Below, in pieces: positions 11,801 to 25,800 of a DNA stretch of 64,000 bases. This stretch comes from Labyrinthula sp. Ha. Taxonomy: Eukaryota > Sar > Bigyra > Labyrinthulida > Labyrinthulaceae. Each line of letters opens with the position of its first letter. Within the stretch, counting starts at the first letter, position 1. Location of the stretch: the NCBI GenBank assembly GCA_015227615.1, contig JAALGZ010000055.1:1-64000 (forward strand), read 5' to 3'. A model generated the notes under the pieces. That model was not told the DNA's origin. It was given only the letters and a program-made list of their open reading frames with translations, and made no database searches. The position numbers and the translations under genes are program-made.

Positions 11801-14800
11801 TTACCGTTAATGTAAGAATCCGTTAAGGGTTTTTACCGGTTATAACGGTAGCAACAATTTAATATGATTCGTTTCCGATAGTTGCCGTTAATAGCGATAG
11901 CGCGTATTTCGTAGAATATTATCTAACACAAGAAGTTAAAGGGTTTGTGCAAGAGTGGACCAATTATGTGACCAAATTATATAGTTGTTCAACGCTGTGT
12001 ATATCTAAATATATCTTCTCGTAAATTGGGTAGACCATGACATCCTAGCATAATGGTATGTTACTGTTCAGGCAACCTTGTCCATGAGGTTATAGTTGCT
12101 ACTTGTTAGACATACCGGTCGAAGTCTCTAGAACAAACCTCTATCTGGTTGTATTGGTCCATTAGGGTAGTGGGGCTATAATGGTTTCACGGAACCTTCA
12201 GTTGACAAATTTATTTTACTAGTTATTATGGGAAAATAGGTGTCTAGCTGGATTATTTATTTTTAATGCTAGAGCACACGGAATAGATTGGGTCACATGG
12301 CTCTGTAGTAAACTCCCCAGAAAATTCTCTGCTCTAATTTAACTTTTCAAGACCTTCAATACAAAAATCATATTATATAATTAAAACCGACACAGTTTTA
12401 TTTCTTTTGAAGTAAAATAATTCCAAGGAATAAGAATTAGAAAGTCCACAAAGGACCTTAAACTGTCTTAGTAAAATAAGTCATTCTTTTTTGGATCGGA
12501 TAATCTAAAGGACTGGCTATGATATCCTTAGGGTTGATTAGAATTAGAAAACCAAAATTTGTCTTCCAAACAAACCCATTCTACTTTCTTTTTGAAACAA
12601 GCAGACTTCATCTTTCCATTGAAATTGTTTGACCTTGAGCTGGGGTAGGATTAAAGGTAGATCCTGTCAAACCGCCCAACATTCCTGGATCCATCATTAG
12701 TGCAACTACCTGAAACCTGTATCAAAAAGATGAAAATACCGAGCTTCAAAACAAACAACGCCGTACACACCTCGTTCGAGGGACCGAAACATTGGAAATT
12801 TCATCTATACTTGGTTTCTCTAGGAACGTCACTGCTAAGGGCTTCAATACAATAAAATTGAGTACAATCTTAGAAACTGCTGTGGCCATAGTTTTGATAA
12901 TATTTAATGAATTGAATAACAACGGCTATCACAGTAAAAAAAATAACTGGAAAAACTTTAGTCTCCAACAGAAATTTATTCTATATCATAACCACCAGAC
13001 CGTTCAAGAGGAGAAAGTTCGTTCCTGTAACAAGATCTTACCCAACTGATGACAAATGTTGAAGCTCTTAGCGAGAAAATCCCGAAAGTTGCGTAAATTG
13101 ACCTGGATGAGCTCGGGCCTTATTAGAGAGCTTATATACATCAAAGCTTGAAAGAAGAATTCAGAGTGCAACAGATTTTTAATCTCTCTCTCTAAGGCTG
13201 TTAAAAAAAGTTTTCGAAAGATGCTTCATTCATATCCGTGGGATACGAATGATCGGGCTTGAATGTATCTTACAAATAAGACAAACCGGTATGAATATTA
13301 CACTATATTTAATATTACTTAGGTGCTGTAAGAATGACATGATTTTAGATAGGTTACTTAAATGTTACCTTTAATTTAAAAATAAGAAGATTTCATAGAG
13401 AAAACAGTACCCGATATGCTTCTAAAAGGCAACGAAAACATAAAGGCTGAACTATGCTTTTCTTGTATACAATATACCCGTTGTGAAAGATATTAAGATC
13501 TAGAAGAAGTTATCGATATATGTGAGGGGGCCAAGCTTTCATCATCAGACAATTTACTTGAAGCGTTTTTTAATTTAGGCTCGCAATCATTTTTTCTAAA
13601 CAACAAATAGGATATTACTTTGCTGATAACAATAATGTAGTAACTGAAGAAGGCAGCACTAGACTTAAGAAGGAAACCAAAATATAAACGAGCATATAAA
13701 AACAAACGTGAACCTAAAATAGCAACTATAGAACTGGCAGGAAAATTTCCAAAGTTAAATCTCCGACTTTCAGAAAGAATTAAACTAGCGGGAAACAATA
13801 ATGCGTTTGAAGACGAATATAACGAGTACCCCCAACCAATATCAGAGAGCGTGAATAAACAATATACTGTCTACAGATAGCTATACTCGAAGACCGAACC
13901 ATACGACTTGATATACTTGTATCATAACGCGAAAATAATTTTAGATAGATACAAACATGACTGTGTATATCCTTAGTACGGTATTCAAACAGAAGAAGAA
14001 ACAACAACTGAATATTACCAAGAGGGCAACGGCAAAATTGCGGGTACCGATTCAACACTAAAGATTTCTAAGGGAATCTAAAAGAATGCAAAAGAAACAA
14101 AAAATATCCCGAACTCATTAATTCAACCCAAGCTCAACTAAAGTAGAGCACCACAACACCAGAGATCCCGAAAAAGGTTCGAAACAGCGCAAATTCAAAT
14201 GCCACATCTTTTGATGAAAATTAAGAACGATTACTAGGGTTGGGAACAATGGCGCAGATAAAAAAGACTTCACTTTCAATAATGGCCTAGATGCATTTAA
14301 GAAAGTAGAAAACAGTATTTATTAAGATTTGGAACAAAATGAAAGCAAATTTATTGCGCAAAAGAATTCTATGAATTGTATTCACCGCAAAAGATTATAT
14401 GTGTCATTAAAAAATACGAATATTACTCGGTCTCATAAAGCAACATACTGGTATTTTAATGTAATGTTCATTTGTTTTTATAAATAATCTAAAAACATAA
14501 CATCTCCACCTCTTGTGGAATTTCTATTCTATTATATTTTCCCATTTCGCGATTTCGGTACAATTAAAAAGACAGGTGTTCTAAATAACATTACCAATCA
14601 CCGTTTAAAGAATAAGAGTAAATTCCAAGTGTAATTTGCTTATATTCATAAGGGTCTTGCTTATAGTTACCATGGATTAATTTAAATATACTTAAAATGA
14701 AATAATATTCCGAAGAATCTAAGAAAATCATTTGGGTCACCTATTTAGGTGTAAAGGTTAGAGTCACCAAATGTGACAAATAAGCCGTTTGAAACAGGTT

Positions 14801-17800
14801 GAACCAAACCGTCTTCCACGATGACTCCTTCTACCCCTTGTAACTATTTACTGGCTTTAAGTTCGGAAATACACAGATCTATTCATACCACCATAATGAA
14901 TTCCCTTATACCAGAGGGTTTTAGCTAATTGGTATTTGTATATAAATGGTCACAGTGTGTGAAAGTAACAAACATATTCATATCTCTTCAGAAAATCTGG
15001 CCCTTGAAATACTAAATGAACTTAGACTAAATGTTTCAATAACAAAAAAAAATCTGAAATACAAATGTAGCATAATAATTCAGAATATTCAGAATGTTGG
15101 TAACCATGTACTGTTAGCTAATCACTGATGTAAATGCTTCTGAAATACTTAGATAATGGATCAATTTTTAAAACCTAGTTGACACTATCTCCATATTCTT
15201 TTATAATTCTTGTTTGAAAACTATTCAATTCTCTTAGCAGTCAACTTGCTTTAACTATACATATAAAAATTTGACTATAATACGTAAGGCATTACAACAT
15301 CATACTATTGGAACCGATTCTATGTCGGCACCTACATCTGCATCTATAAACTAAATTTTCCCGTATTTCATGTTAAGGGCTAATGCAACTGAAGATTCGG
15401 TCATCTGGGTGGTAATTTATATTAAAGAAACGTACCATACTGGCAGCTAGAAAATATGGCTACATCGGTATTATTTCCAGATCGGATTATAAAATAATGA
15501 AGAATATATTAAACTATCTTGAACTTTGCCAATTCAGAGTTAAAGTATATTCAAATCGTTTTCCGTACAGCAACACCACTTATTATATAAAATAGAAACA
15601 TATGTAGTTACTTTCTCTATCACTTGGATCTTACAGCCTATAGAAATGGTTTAAATATGAAAAAAATAATAATTACATGTCATCAAGAAACCTGAAAGCT
15701 CAAAAAATGACAAACCTGTTTAAATAGTGCATTGATACTTAAAGAGGACATATATACTCAGAATGGTTCAAAATCCCCTGTATAGATATATTATCCCAAC
15801 GAAGAGAACATAAAATACACAGTCGAAGCACATGAAGAATAACAATATATAAAACAAGCCACTATAAAGGGCCCAAGAACCATATTATAAGGAAAGGCAC
15901 TCAAACACTCCAAGTTGAAATTATCCCCGACCACCACAATATCTTATCGTGGCACCCGAACAAAAAACGAGAAGTATACCCAGATAAAATTCTTCTGACT
16001 AATACTACCATCAGAACAATTGAATATATTAAATATGGGTGGAGAAAATTATAAAAATGTTGAACCAAAAAAGTATGGTGGACAATACCCGTTAGATTAC
16101 ATCCAATATCTCATTTTCACGAGCGGGAAACTTTAGCTACATCAAGCAAAACATCCAATAATGAGGTTGAAAACAGTTCTGAAACAATATAGTAGCAAAA
16201 GCCGCTTTGGTTTAAAAAACTTAAAGCTATTGTCCACTCAATAATTGTGATTTTGGTTAATCAAAGAAAACATTTATCAGAACTTAGAGGTAGCCCTCTT
16301 TCAACCCTGAAGCACGATACAAAGTACCCAATATAAAATTCAGCCATGGAAACCAAGAATCAAGGTTTCTGTCACTTACAAATAAAGTTTAAATATTCTG
16401 AGATCTTGGAAAGTTTTGATTGAGACATTTTATTCATCAAGAAGCCCTCGAACTTAACATAAAGGTTAATCTATCACTCCTCTAGAGATATTGCTAAAAC
16501 GGAAAATAATTAATGAAGCCCCTAGAAACAAACAACAGGCAAGTAGTAAATTCCTAAATCATTCTTCTGAAACTCTTTTAATTTAATAAATTTTAATTTC
16601 AGTAGAACAATATTTTAGATAAGTTAATTAGTTGAGTTTTGATATTAATAGTTTCAATAACTGAGGGTTCTGCAGAAACTGCAAATTGAAAATTTATTAC
16701 CAGAGCAGACCAAGAGTGTCAGAGACAAAATAAAATGGAAAGACAAAATGATGAATAGGAGAAAAGCTCTGAAACACCAAGTCCAAGCGACATATATAAC
16801 AAAGTTAGTGATAATTACTGTTCCAACACTTTTGTTTATATATACAGCAAAGTCGAAGAGAGTACGAAGGTTAGAAATTATTCCAAAATATTTTAATTTA
16901 TTAGTAACTAACATATATTAGCAAAGTATGTGCTTCAGATCTCTATCATACTGGCAATATGGTTAACGTTAGGAAAATCACATTTTTCTCACATGCAAAA
17001 AACTAACGTTAGTAGAGTGGTTAACGCTAATTTTATCGTCAGTAAGATAAGGTTTTTAAATTAGCTGAAGGTTTATGAGCTAACTGAACTCACCCAAGAC
17101 TATTATTTCATTATATTCTGTCTTGTGCAGAAGTATTATCGAGGCAAAAGAAATTCCCGGAGCTTCCGAGTTTCTTTGAAAATGAGTATACAAGAATATA
17201 TCATTCGAAACATCTTTTCTCCTATTTTGTGTACCTAGTTTTTCATAGATTTAACTGACTTTAAGTTGACCAAAGTAAGCCCAAGCTTTACAATGGATAA
17301 ATAATGATACATAGACCTAACCGCCAATGTGCTATTTCTTAGCTCAAACTTTATTTCAAAAAAGTGAGATTCGTTATTCGAAATATTTTTTATATCCTAA
17401 GTATCTGTTAGATGGAATTTAGCTTCACATTAACTTAGCTCATCAACACATGAGCCCCGTTATATAAAATACGAAGGCAAACAATGTATACTAATTCTAG
17501 TCTTAGTAAAGTAATTTTTCTTTGCGATACTTAGCCTTTCACACAAAATAAAAACCTAACATATACTATATTACGATTTATAATAGATTCTTTAGTTTAA
17601 TTTATATTTTTAATTGGTAGCTCGAATAAAACCAATGAACTTAATATAAACCAAATTCATGCGAATTGTTTGTCATAATTTTGCTTGGACATATCTTTCA
17701 CAGCTTTTGTGTGAAGCGTTTTTATAAGCTATATAAATGATCTTTTAGATTTTACATAATGACTAGCTTCTGATTTTTAAGATTAAAGCGCTGGAAGAAA

Positions 17801-19391
17801 CAATTTTATTCTATTCTTTTCGGGTCAACATATCTTCTTGGTGAATTACCAGATAATTGTAAATCTTGTTTCTCAGCAAGTTTTTCTGCGCTATCAAGAG
17901 TGAAACACAGTTTTAGAGTGCTCATGCACATATCACTGTAGCTATATATGATAGTATAGCACTTGAAATAGTCAACTTTATGTAAAACACCAAATGCGGC
18001 CAAAATACTGTTCATTCATTACATATCGACCAGAAAATAGCAAGAGGAAGAATACACCACCTCTTTAAACTCTCAGTTCTACCCCTTATACCCAAGTTGT
18101 AACTTTTGGTAAGATATAGTATTTTATTCTTGTTGTTATTATGGGGTGGTGAAAACTTTATCATTGATTTTCTCAAAAATGCAGTATAATGGCCATATAA
18201 TCTACAATACCAATTCAGCCTATCTATAAAGATGAAATAAAATTGCAAACTGAATCTTAGACTTATTCGCCTAAAAATTTAGAGGATTAAAATAATATAA
18301 AGTATAAAAAATGATTACTGATAATAACGCATTTAGCATTTGTTAGTTATTGTCTCAAAATCTTCCTCAAATAAATAAATGTCACTCAATAGGTATTCCA
18401 TTCAAAAAAGGTTTACATGAGAATATCTGGTCCTTAGTAGAAGTTATATCATCTCCCGAGTTGTACTTTAAGTTGTTTCATTTGAATATATATTCCATTG
18501 AGAGTAAGTAATCTCAGTAAAAATATCCCTTGAAACCAGCCTTCTTTAGGATTTAAACTCCAAAGCCTAATAAAATACTTTGACAAAACACACGCTTGCA
18601 AGGTTTTCCAATATGATAAACTTACTTGGTGACAATAATTTTTTGTGAGGCAGATTTAACGATAAGACGTAGCAAAAACTATAATCGTTGTTTCTAAGTA
18701 ATAATGATTTTCTATAACTTATATTGCTTCTCTCCTATGAGTTCTTAATTTGAGAGTGTTCCTTTTTATTTAAAATAATTCTAATGGACTCTAATCCAGT
18801 TGACAAGTTTTGCCTGATAATATGGCCATTTTACTAGATCCTTGAAAAGCTCGTCGCCCAATTATGAACACCATGGCATAAAAGATGAAGAAAACAATAA
18901 TGCTCATTATGAGCCTTTATTTCAACATAAGAGTTATAATTGACAACTTAATGACATGTTGGAACTTACTTCTTTATTGTTCCATAGTTCATGGGAAATT
19001 AATGGAGCCAATTCTGGTGGTGACTTATGCCCTAAATACACTTAACAAACGCAAATCTGTTATTCTCTCATATCATATGGAAGATATTAAAACTAATTTT
19101 TAGTAGCTGTGTTCAGTTTTCCATACCTCTGAAAATTTAATGAGATATCAACTTTAAATTCTGAGGCATATCAGTTAATGTACAGGTTAGTAAAGATAGA
19201 GTAGAGGAGATAAGTATCCTAAACCAGTTAATCCTTAAATTATAAAAAGAATTTATTCAGCATTTTTTTGGATATTATGCAGATATCTGGAAATATGTTT
19301 GCATGTAAGAAATAAAATAGATCCATTAAGAAAAGAAATTAGCTTGAGACTAGAATATATTTGTAAAATATGAGAAATAAAATATTGGTTA
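8851..19391. other. 10.5-kb AT-rich desert between the two modules
   Basis: No gene with recognisable motifs. It holds short chance frames, a stretch with scattered TATCGATA-type palindromes (about 10090-11130), repeated ACGGTAA/TTACCGTT words (near 11800-11900, similar to words at 6010-6090), and a membrane-protein-like fragment at 13493-13870 (listed separately). Frames near 14946-15128, 16654-16914 and 18885-19103 carry no supportable identity. The one at 18885-19103 faintly resembles decayed retroelement integrase, but I would not call it. Confidence 0.5.
13493..13870 (-). pseudogene. Possible 3' fragment of a membrane-protein gene
   Basis: An open minus-strand frame of about 120 codons ends at 13493 (TAA). 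It encodes two hydrophobic stretches (around SIVAILGSRLFLYARLYF and FFSYYIIVISKVISYLLF), then a charged tail rich in lysine, serine and aspartate (KLKNASSKLSDDESL). That is a typical topology for the end of a multi-pass membrane protein. The frame stays open upstream to a TAG near 13880, which could be an intron end or a break. I could not identify a family or build a credible 5' part. It may be a gene fragment, a pseudogene or chance. Confidence 0.25.
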
Positions 19392-20360
19392 CAATAGGAG
19401 TATTACCTGTCACGTACAAGAGATAAAGTCTATATATAATAGAACCTTCAGAGCACTATAGAGCTCCTTGTAGTATGAACGAAAATTTATTCGCTGCAAA
19501 ACTATTCCTTACTGAATCATAGATATATCTTCTGCATTATTTCGAGGAGTTCTAACTTTAAAACTTACATCTGGCAGGTTTTACTAGCTTCAAACCAATG
19601 TTACGACTATTGAGATATTAGGAAATGAAAACATCTCTTAAGCCTTATGTCTTAGCTTTTCTGTAATAAACCTTACGTCAATGCAGAGTCATTGCTTGTT
19701 TACCTTTATATTCTTTTTCTGGACACATACGCAGTCTCTCTAAATTTTCAATCTATTATCTATTTAGGATGTGGTGTACTAAGTAGATATAACTGCCAGT
19801 GCAACTTAGTTTTGAAGTAGTAATTTCATATGAGCCTAATATTATTTTAGGTTATGGTTTCTATAACTTTATATCATTTGAAAGAGATTTTGAGAATAAC
19901 TTTTCAAGAAGAGAAAACGAGAGAAGTTTCTCGTGTTTATAATTATAACGAAAGATAAAAAGTTAACGGTATTGTTATCGGTAATAAACGGTAAGGGTTT
20001 CTTTTTCATTTCTTACTGTTTGGTACCGTTTCTACCGATAATAAATTCTAATTCGAGTTTATAATTAGGTAGCCATAATATTAGCTAGCTGTAAGGATTG
20101 AACATAGCGGAAATAGTATAAATACCTTATTGAAAATTTTAAGCAGCTAGCTACGGCTGAGTTAAATTTAGGAACATTGAATAAGATATATGAAAGCTAT
20201 AGGATAATAGTCAGCCAGATTAAGGTATAAACTTTGAACGATTCAAATTGTAATGGAAAGTTTTATAAAAATGATTAGTTGAAGATATTACCGATTCAAG
20301 CGAACAATGAATTTATTCGTTCATAAATGCATCCAAACCAAACTCAAATTAAAAAAAAAT

Positions 20361-20939
20361 ATGACTCAAACAACAGTTCTTCCCCCTTTCCTTGCTAAGT
20401 TAAAATCAATTGCAAAGCTGGTCAACGAAGATATAGCAGGGTTTTCGAGTTGTGGATCTCGTTTTGAAATAAGAGATGAACAATACTTTGTGAAGTATGC
20501 TTTAAATATATTCTTTAAAGGAAAATTGGATAGTTTTATTAGACAACTACATATGTATGGCTTTAGAAAATCGAGAGTAAGTTTCTTTATGGATTCGAAT
20601 AAGAGAAGAGTAAATCAATGGTGTTTTTATCACCCATATTTCCATAGAGATAAACCACAACTTGTTTACCTAATAAAACGTAAGCCACAAAATATGAAAT
20701 ATATCACCAACAATAATATTAGAAGTGATTCGTGGTCAGGAAATATTGAGCGCATGAGAAGTACTCAAACTTCACTTTTAGCTCTGAACAAAGTTATAGC
20801 AGAAGTGATCCCTATAGTAAAAGCTATTATTGAAGGAACTGAGAAAAATGAAGAGCATGCTGTAAATACTTCTTGTGTTCTTGGAGCCCAAAGTTTTGAG
20901 AATGAAGGATCCTTTTCAAGTTTATTTTCTGAACACTAG
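20361..20939 (+). CDS. Short HSF-type DNA-binding protein, copy 2
   Basis: 192 residues, the same length and start as copy 1. The HSF-type domain differs from copy 1 at only two residues (Q/E in the G.RF.IRD segment and I/V in QL.YLIKRK). The last 80 residues differ at about 22-23 positions. The upstream poly-A run has one extra base here, so the apparent longer N terminus that opens at 20307 is in another frame from copy 1's; the shared start is the ATG at 20361. The frame is intact, so this copy looks functional although its neighbouring receptor is broken. It ends 336 bp from the convergent receptor pseudogene. Confidence 0.85.
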   Translation: MTQTTVLPPFLAKLKSIAKLVNEDIAGFSSCGSRFEIRDEQYFVKYALNIFFKGKLDSFIRQLHMYGFRKSRVSFFMDSNKRRVNQWCFYHPYFHRDKPQLVYLIKRKPQNMKYITNNNIRSDSWSGNIERMRSTQTSLLALNKVIAEVIPIVKAIIEGTEKNEEHAVNTSCVLGAQSFENEGSFSSLFSEH

Positions 20940-21275
20940 AATCTAAGAGTAGTTTATTGTGTATTTGAGTGTTTTTTTTAACATATTTTATTAACCCTAA
21001 TTTGAGTTTCAGTTTAGCTAACTTTTAAGAGAAACGTAAGAATATATTAAAGGTAGAATTTGAAAGGGTTATTTGCCATGATAATAAGTGGATAAAATAC
21101 TTATACTCAATATATACAAGAACAAAAAACAACAATAAATATATAATTCCTACAACAAAAACTCAACATACCTATCACTATTACTTTGTTAAACTTCGAA
21201 AAATAAGGACTCAGTTATACTGTAGAAAAGATAATTTTGAAGTGTTCAATAATTTCAATAGTAAAGAACAGTTTT

Positions 21276-22694
21276 TTACAAACTAAGATGAGAAACATCA
21301 AGACCTTGATCTCTTCCAATATATTGTTTATAAATAGTTGTTTTTTTAAAGTTTGGAAAACTATTGGACCATATTAGAATATAAACTGCGTTTATCGCTT
21401 CATCAAAAAGAGTTTCATCAATATCATCATTTTCTAAACTCTGCCTGATCTTCTTTGCAACAGGATATTCTATATTTATATATACATGATCAAAATTATA
21501 ACCTTTCTCAGGATCTGCAATCCACCGACTAACAATGTTTTGAGCAACTTGAAAACTAGAAAAATATCCTAACTTATGAAAACTTTCTTTCCATTTTGTT
21601 GCTACGAGATAAAAATTAAGATTTTCAGTACTAAGTTCATAAACTAAATATCCTTTAAATAAACTCAAACCAACTTCAGAACCTAGTATTTCACTTAAAG
21701 TGGTAAGATCTTGCTCCTCTTGTTTAAACCATGGAAATATTACTCTTAATGGATAAACGATAACAATAAAGAAACTAAACCCTATTCCAAAATCGAATAC
21801 AAGTCCAGGTGAAACAGAATAAGTCTTGTCAGGATCTTCTTGAGAATACATAACTTTCAAAACTATATAAACTACCCCACATGCAAAAGGAAAACCAACA
21901 GAAATCTTACATTCTTGCAAAAAAAAATAAGGATCTGGAAGATCCTTTGTTTTATGATGTACAATAACAACAGTAAAAAGCCCCAATAAACCAAAAACAG
22001 CCAATATTAAGTTATTGTAGAAATAACCCTCTTCCGAAAAATAACCGCAACTATTATAGTTTGAGCATATTAATTTGGCAATTATAGCAAAAAAACCTAA
22101 GAGTGAAATAAAAACAGAACCAAGAATAATATTTGAGTATTTTCGTTGAAGTATTTGCCTCAAGAGAATAAATTTTGTATTGTCCTTTACTTTTGTTTCA
22201 AAAAGAGTCTGATGTTTCAAAGAAGCAGAACTTCTTATAGCTTCTCTACGTCCAGTAGTATTTAGACGACCTTTCAAAACTGCATAATATTCTATTGAAT
22301 CCGTTTCAAACTTTTTATAATATAACTTATTATAATGAAGTTGTAAAAACCAAAAAAAAACAGGAAAAACTTGAAGTGTAATAGCAAGAGGTATAACTGA
22401 ACCATACATCCAAGCATGTAGAAAACAACCTGTAAAACTTCCAAACCCAGGAGAGAGTCTTAAACCAGGTGTACAATATAAGAATACATTCCATAGAATA
22501 CATGCTATGCCAACTTAAAAAGAAGACATTTGTAAAAGTGTTGGGTACTTCTTAGCTTCAAAATATATCCAAAGACAAAAGGAAGTACAGGTAACTAAAC
22601 ATGTCAAACCCATGAAACCTTTCGTATATATATCATAAGGAGCTCCATATTATTTTGGGTAGAAACATATTTCTCCAGCAGAGGAATTACTCAT
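21276..22694 (-). pseudogene. 7TM-RGS receptor, copy 2, broken near its 5' end
   Basis: The full-length reading can be aligned to copy 1 from the ATG at 22694 (MSNSSAGE against MNNSSMGE) to the same C-terminal end. Two in-frame TAA codons interrupt the N-terminal part, at 22650-22652 and 22515-22517; the second replaces a CAA glutamine codon of copy 1. The uninterrupted remainder (from an internal Met at 22409, 377 codons) would lack the first two membrane helices. The last ~165 residues, including the whole RGS domain, differ from copy 1 at only three or four positions, while the membrane part is roughly 60% identical. A shortened protein from the internal Met is possible, but a decaying gene with a recently overwritten 3' half is more likely. 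Confidence 0.8.
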
Positions 22695-22800
22695 TTATTT
22701 TATGTAAATATTGTGTTCATGTTGACAAGTGTTTTTACTCTTTTTAAATACAGTATTCTTATCCTGCCGGAACATATCACTTAATATTATCAACCAGAAG

Positions 22801-25800
22801 TTAGACACTAAGCAGTTGAGTGTACGACTCTCTCCTTACTGACTGTTTACACTTTACATAGTTATAATACAATATTACGTTACCGCACAATTGGTGCAAC
22901 TTTACATAATACATTTTTACTAATACATAAGCACCGGAAACAACAGATAGTAAAACCTCAATATCTCAACAACTACTGGGAATTAGAAGACGTTACTTAT
23001 ATCATTTTGAAGCTCTTTTCAAACTCTTTTAGTTTATTTAACTTAATATACCTATCCTCATACATATATAGACGATACGGACAATTACTTGTCTAACTCC
23101 AGATGTATCATGATTAGGAGTTAGTTGCGTATTTCAGTATTCTCTACTTTCCTATTACGATTAGATTATAAATTTGACGGAACCTTTCTAGTTAGTGTTC
23201 TTATCAACAGAGTTTTCTCTACTATAGTAAAAAAACCACATAGGTGGTGTTGACATATTGTTCAGTTTCTTCTATTAAGCATATATATTATCCTTGCTAG
23301 TTCCTGGTAAAAAGACTGTTAAAGAATTTACAAGCTCTCCGTAAGAATTAAACTTGGTCACTACGAGTTAGAAGTTGGAACAAGTGTATAGAAGGAAACC
23401 TGTCGTACAAAGTTTTCTTGGAGTCTTAAGGACATTATTAAATATTAATCCTAAAGCTAATATGTTTCGAGATTATTCATGTTGAGACGATGTTATGGGC
23501 CCAGTCTCTGTTGCTAGTCCTGTTCCTTCGAGTAGCTTGTACCTTCTTAAGTCTGTCGTGGAGTCCGATGAGCAAACTCTTGGTCAACTAAGAAAAAAGG
23601 AAATAGGTTTTTAGGTTCAGTGGGTCTGAGAGCTGCTCATCTTCTGGAACACCAATCTGCACTAAGTCACCAGAAACCCATCCAGTCAGCGATGAGTACG
23701 GGTTATATTTGACTTATTAATACTTAATTGATAAATTTTGTACCTAGGTCTCTCTCATTGATGATCGTTGTATTTAACAAACTCTTTTAGAAATAGTGTT
23801 GAAAATCCTTGCTTATCAATAGAAAATTGAACCTCATGGCACAGCATTTTCCTATTACCAGAAAACTCTTAGGCATAATGGACCCTTTAAGTAGTTTTTG
23901 ATATGGTGAAAAATGAATTCATGTTAACGGTCATTCTTTTTTGGTGGACATGTGTCGCACTATTGCAGTAATTATTAGTTGAAGGTCAAAAGCACACCAA
24001 AGCCAGTTGATATTACTCAAAATTCCTTATTTAACAAATATCACCAGAATAAAAACAAGATTTATTTGATTACGTAAGATACATGTGACTTATGGTGCAC
24101 ATCTGAGACAAACCTACCTGGGTGTTTGGGCTGTCTACTAGAATCTTCTTACTTCACCTTAGAATTAACAAATCAGCTTTGAATCTTTTCTCCAAGCTGG
24201 TACTATCCAAATCAAACCACTATAAGAAGTTGCAACAATGGTACCTAAAGATATTAAACGTGCAAAAAACTGTGCTCTCGACTGGTTGGGTGCTGAACTC
24301 AATGAAAAAAAAGGATGGATAATATGATGAGAGCTGTGAGACACTTGTTGACAGTCTGGAATATTGGAAATTGAACAATTGAAATTGATCTTAATGACGC
24401 CGAATTATACTGTTACGAAGAAGAAACAATCTGTGGATAAGTTGAATTTAGCAAATCGGCCTTAGTTCTTTAAATCTGCTGCAAATTAAGATATGGGGCT
24501 TCTTCCTGTGATTAGATCTAGTAAAGAATACTGTGCTCAGGTTAATCCTGATGTTGAGTCTCGTAATGGAAGCTACAATACTGGGGTGAACGGATTATGT
24601 AAGACAACTGATGTTGAAATTCAGATATGGATAGGACCTTAACTTACGATCCACAACAAGCACAAAATCTAGCGGTCAATACATCAATGGTTTGACTTTA
24701 TGCCTTAAATGTCTAAGGGAACCAAGAAACTCAACCTAGAAGTTTTTCCAGCTAGTTAACATCGTAGCAGAGTATTTTATTATTTTTCATATTATGAAGC
24801 AACTATGAAAGCAACAAAACTCTTAAGAAAAAAGCGAATTTCCCTTGAATAAATCTTATGAAATGTTGCCAACGGAGTCAAAAATATTTGTAGTCAACAA
24901 TATTTTTTCTGCAGCGTGAAGTAGCAGAATATGCGATTGGAGCGTTATCCACTAGGGAAAGGTTAAACTATAGCTCTTTCGCAGCATTCAGGAATCTATC
25001 TCAGTATAGAGTTCATCAACATATTAAACTTTGACGTTAATATTAACTAGTTAAGCAGAATGGTAGTGAGTATAGACAAGTTTGGTGGTATATGTAAAGA
25101 ATTGAAGCGCCTAGGGAAGGGCATATCTTAAGGCGACTTTTTAAGCCCTTCTTGAATTAGTTTTCTGAGGTTGTTTACCTTTACTGATTGCATCCCACCA
25201 TTGATACATGAAATGAAATAATTTTGCTTTAGTTTTGAGCTACCATTCTAATAAAACTCTGGTAAAACTAAGAATATAAGATATCGCCCGTGTTGACGTT
25301 CAGTAACTTGAATAAGCTGTTTAAGATATTGGCCATCTAGGGGTTTGAGCCAAATTTTAGGGATGCAGTGGCAAAGCTATATATCTCGGGAAAGCGCTAC
25401 TTATCTGCTCTCAGTTATCTTCTTATCAGAGAAAATCCCACCAGAATGCCTTTTTATGCATTTCAGAGACTGGATTTTTCTTTATATGCACTATATGCAA
25501 ATATCGTTCGAAATTTCAATTATTAACCTTAAGCAAAACCGTTAATTTTATTCCTATCATATGATTTCTTTCCTGGCCTGAGGAAAAATCATCATAGTGT
25601 CTTTTGAAGATTTAAAGTTCTGAATCTATTTGTACGATTCAAGATTATGGTCGAAGCTTTTTTTGGAGCTTGAAAACTGTCAGGTTAAGAAAAGATAATC
25701 GAAAAGAGCCTTAGCTTCGGTTAAAACTATTATTTTCTTCAAATTATTATTTGGGGATTGTGAATATATGATATAAGTAGTATTACTATCTTTCGCTGAT

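Larger units (their letters stand above)
19392..22800. repeat. Segmental duplication, copy 2 (HSF/7TM-RGS module)
   Basis: Same order and orientation as 5438-8850: HSF-type gene on plus, receptor on minus, convergent. It is near-identical to copy 1 from about 19640 to 21750. From about 21785 onward similarity falls to the level of old paralogues. The left boundary (tacaataggag...) is sharp. Confidence 0.9.

Noticed and set aside
18885-19103. Retroelement integrase fragment
   Set aside because: Only a vague resemblance over about 40 residues without catalytic residues; not separable from chance.
22515-22652. TAA reassigned as a sense codon (glutamine) in this organism
   Set aside because: TAA is the terminator of well-supported genes in the window (receptor copy 1, both small hypothetical genes), so standard code and pseudogenisation explain the stops better.
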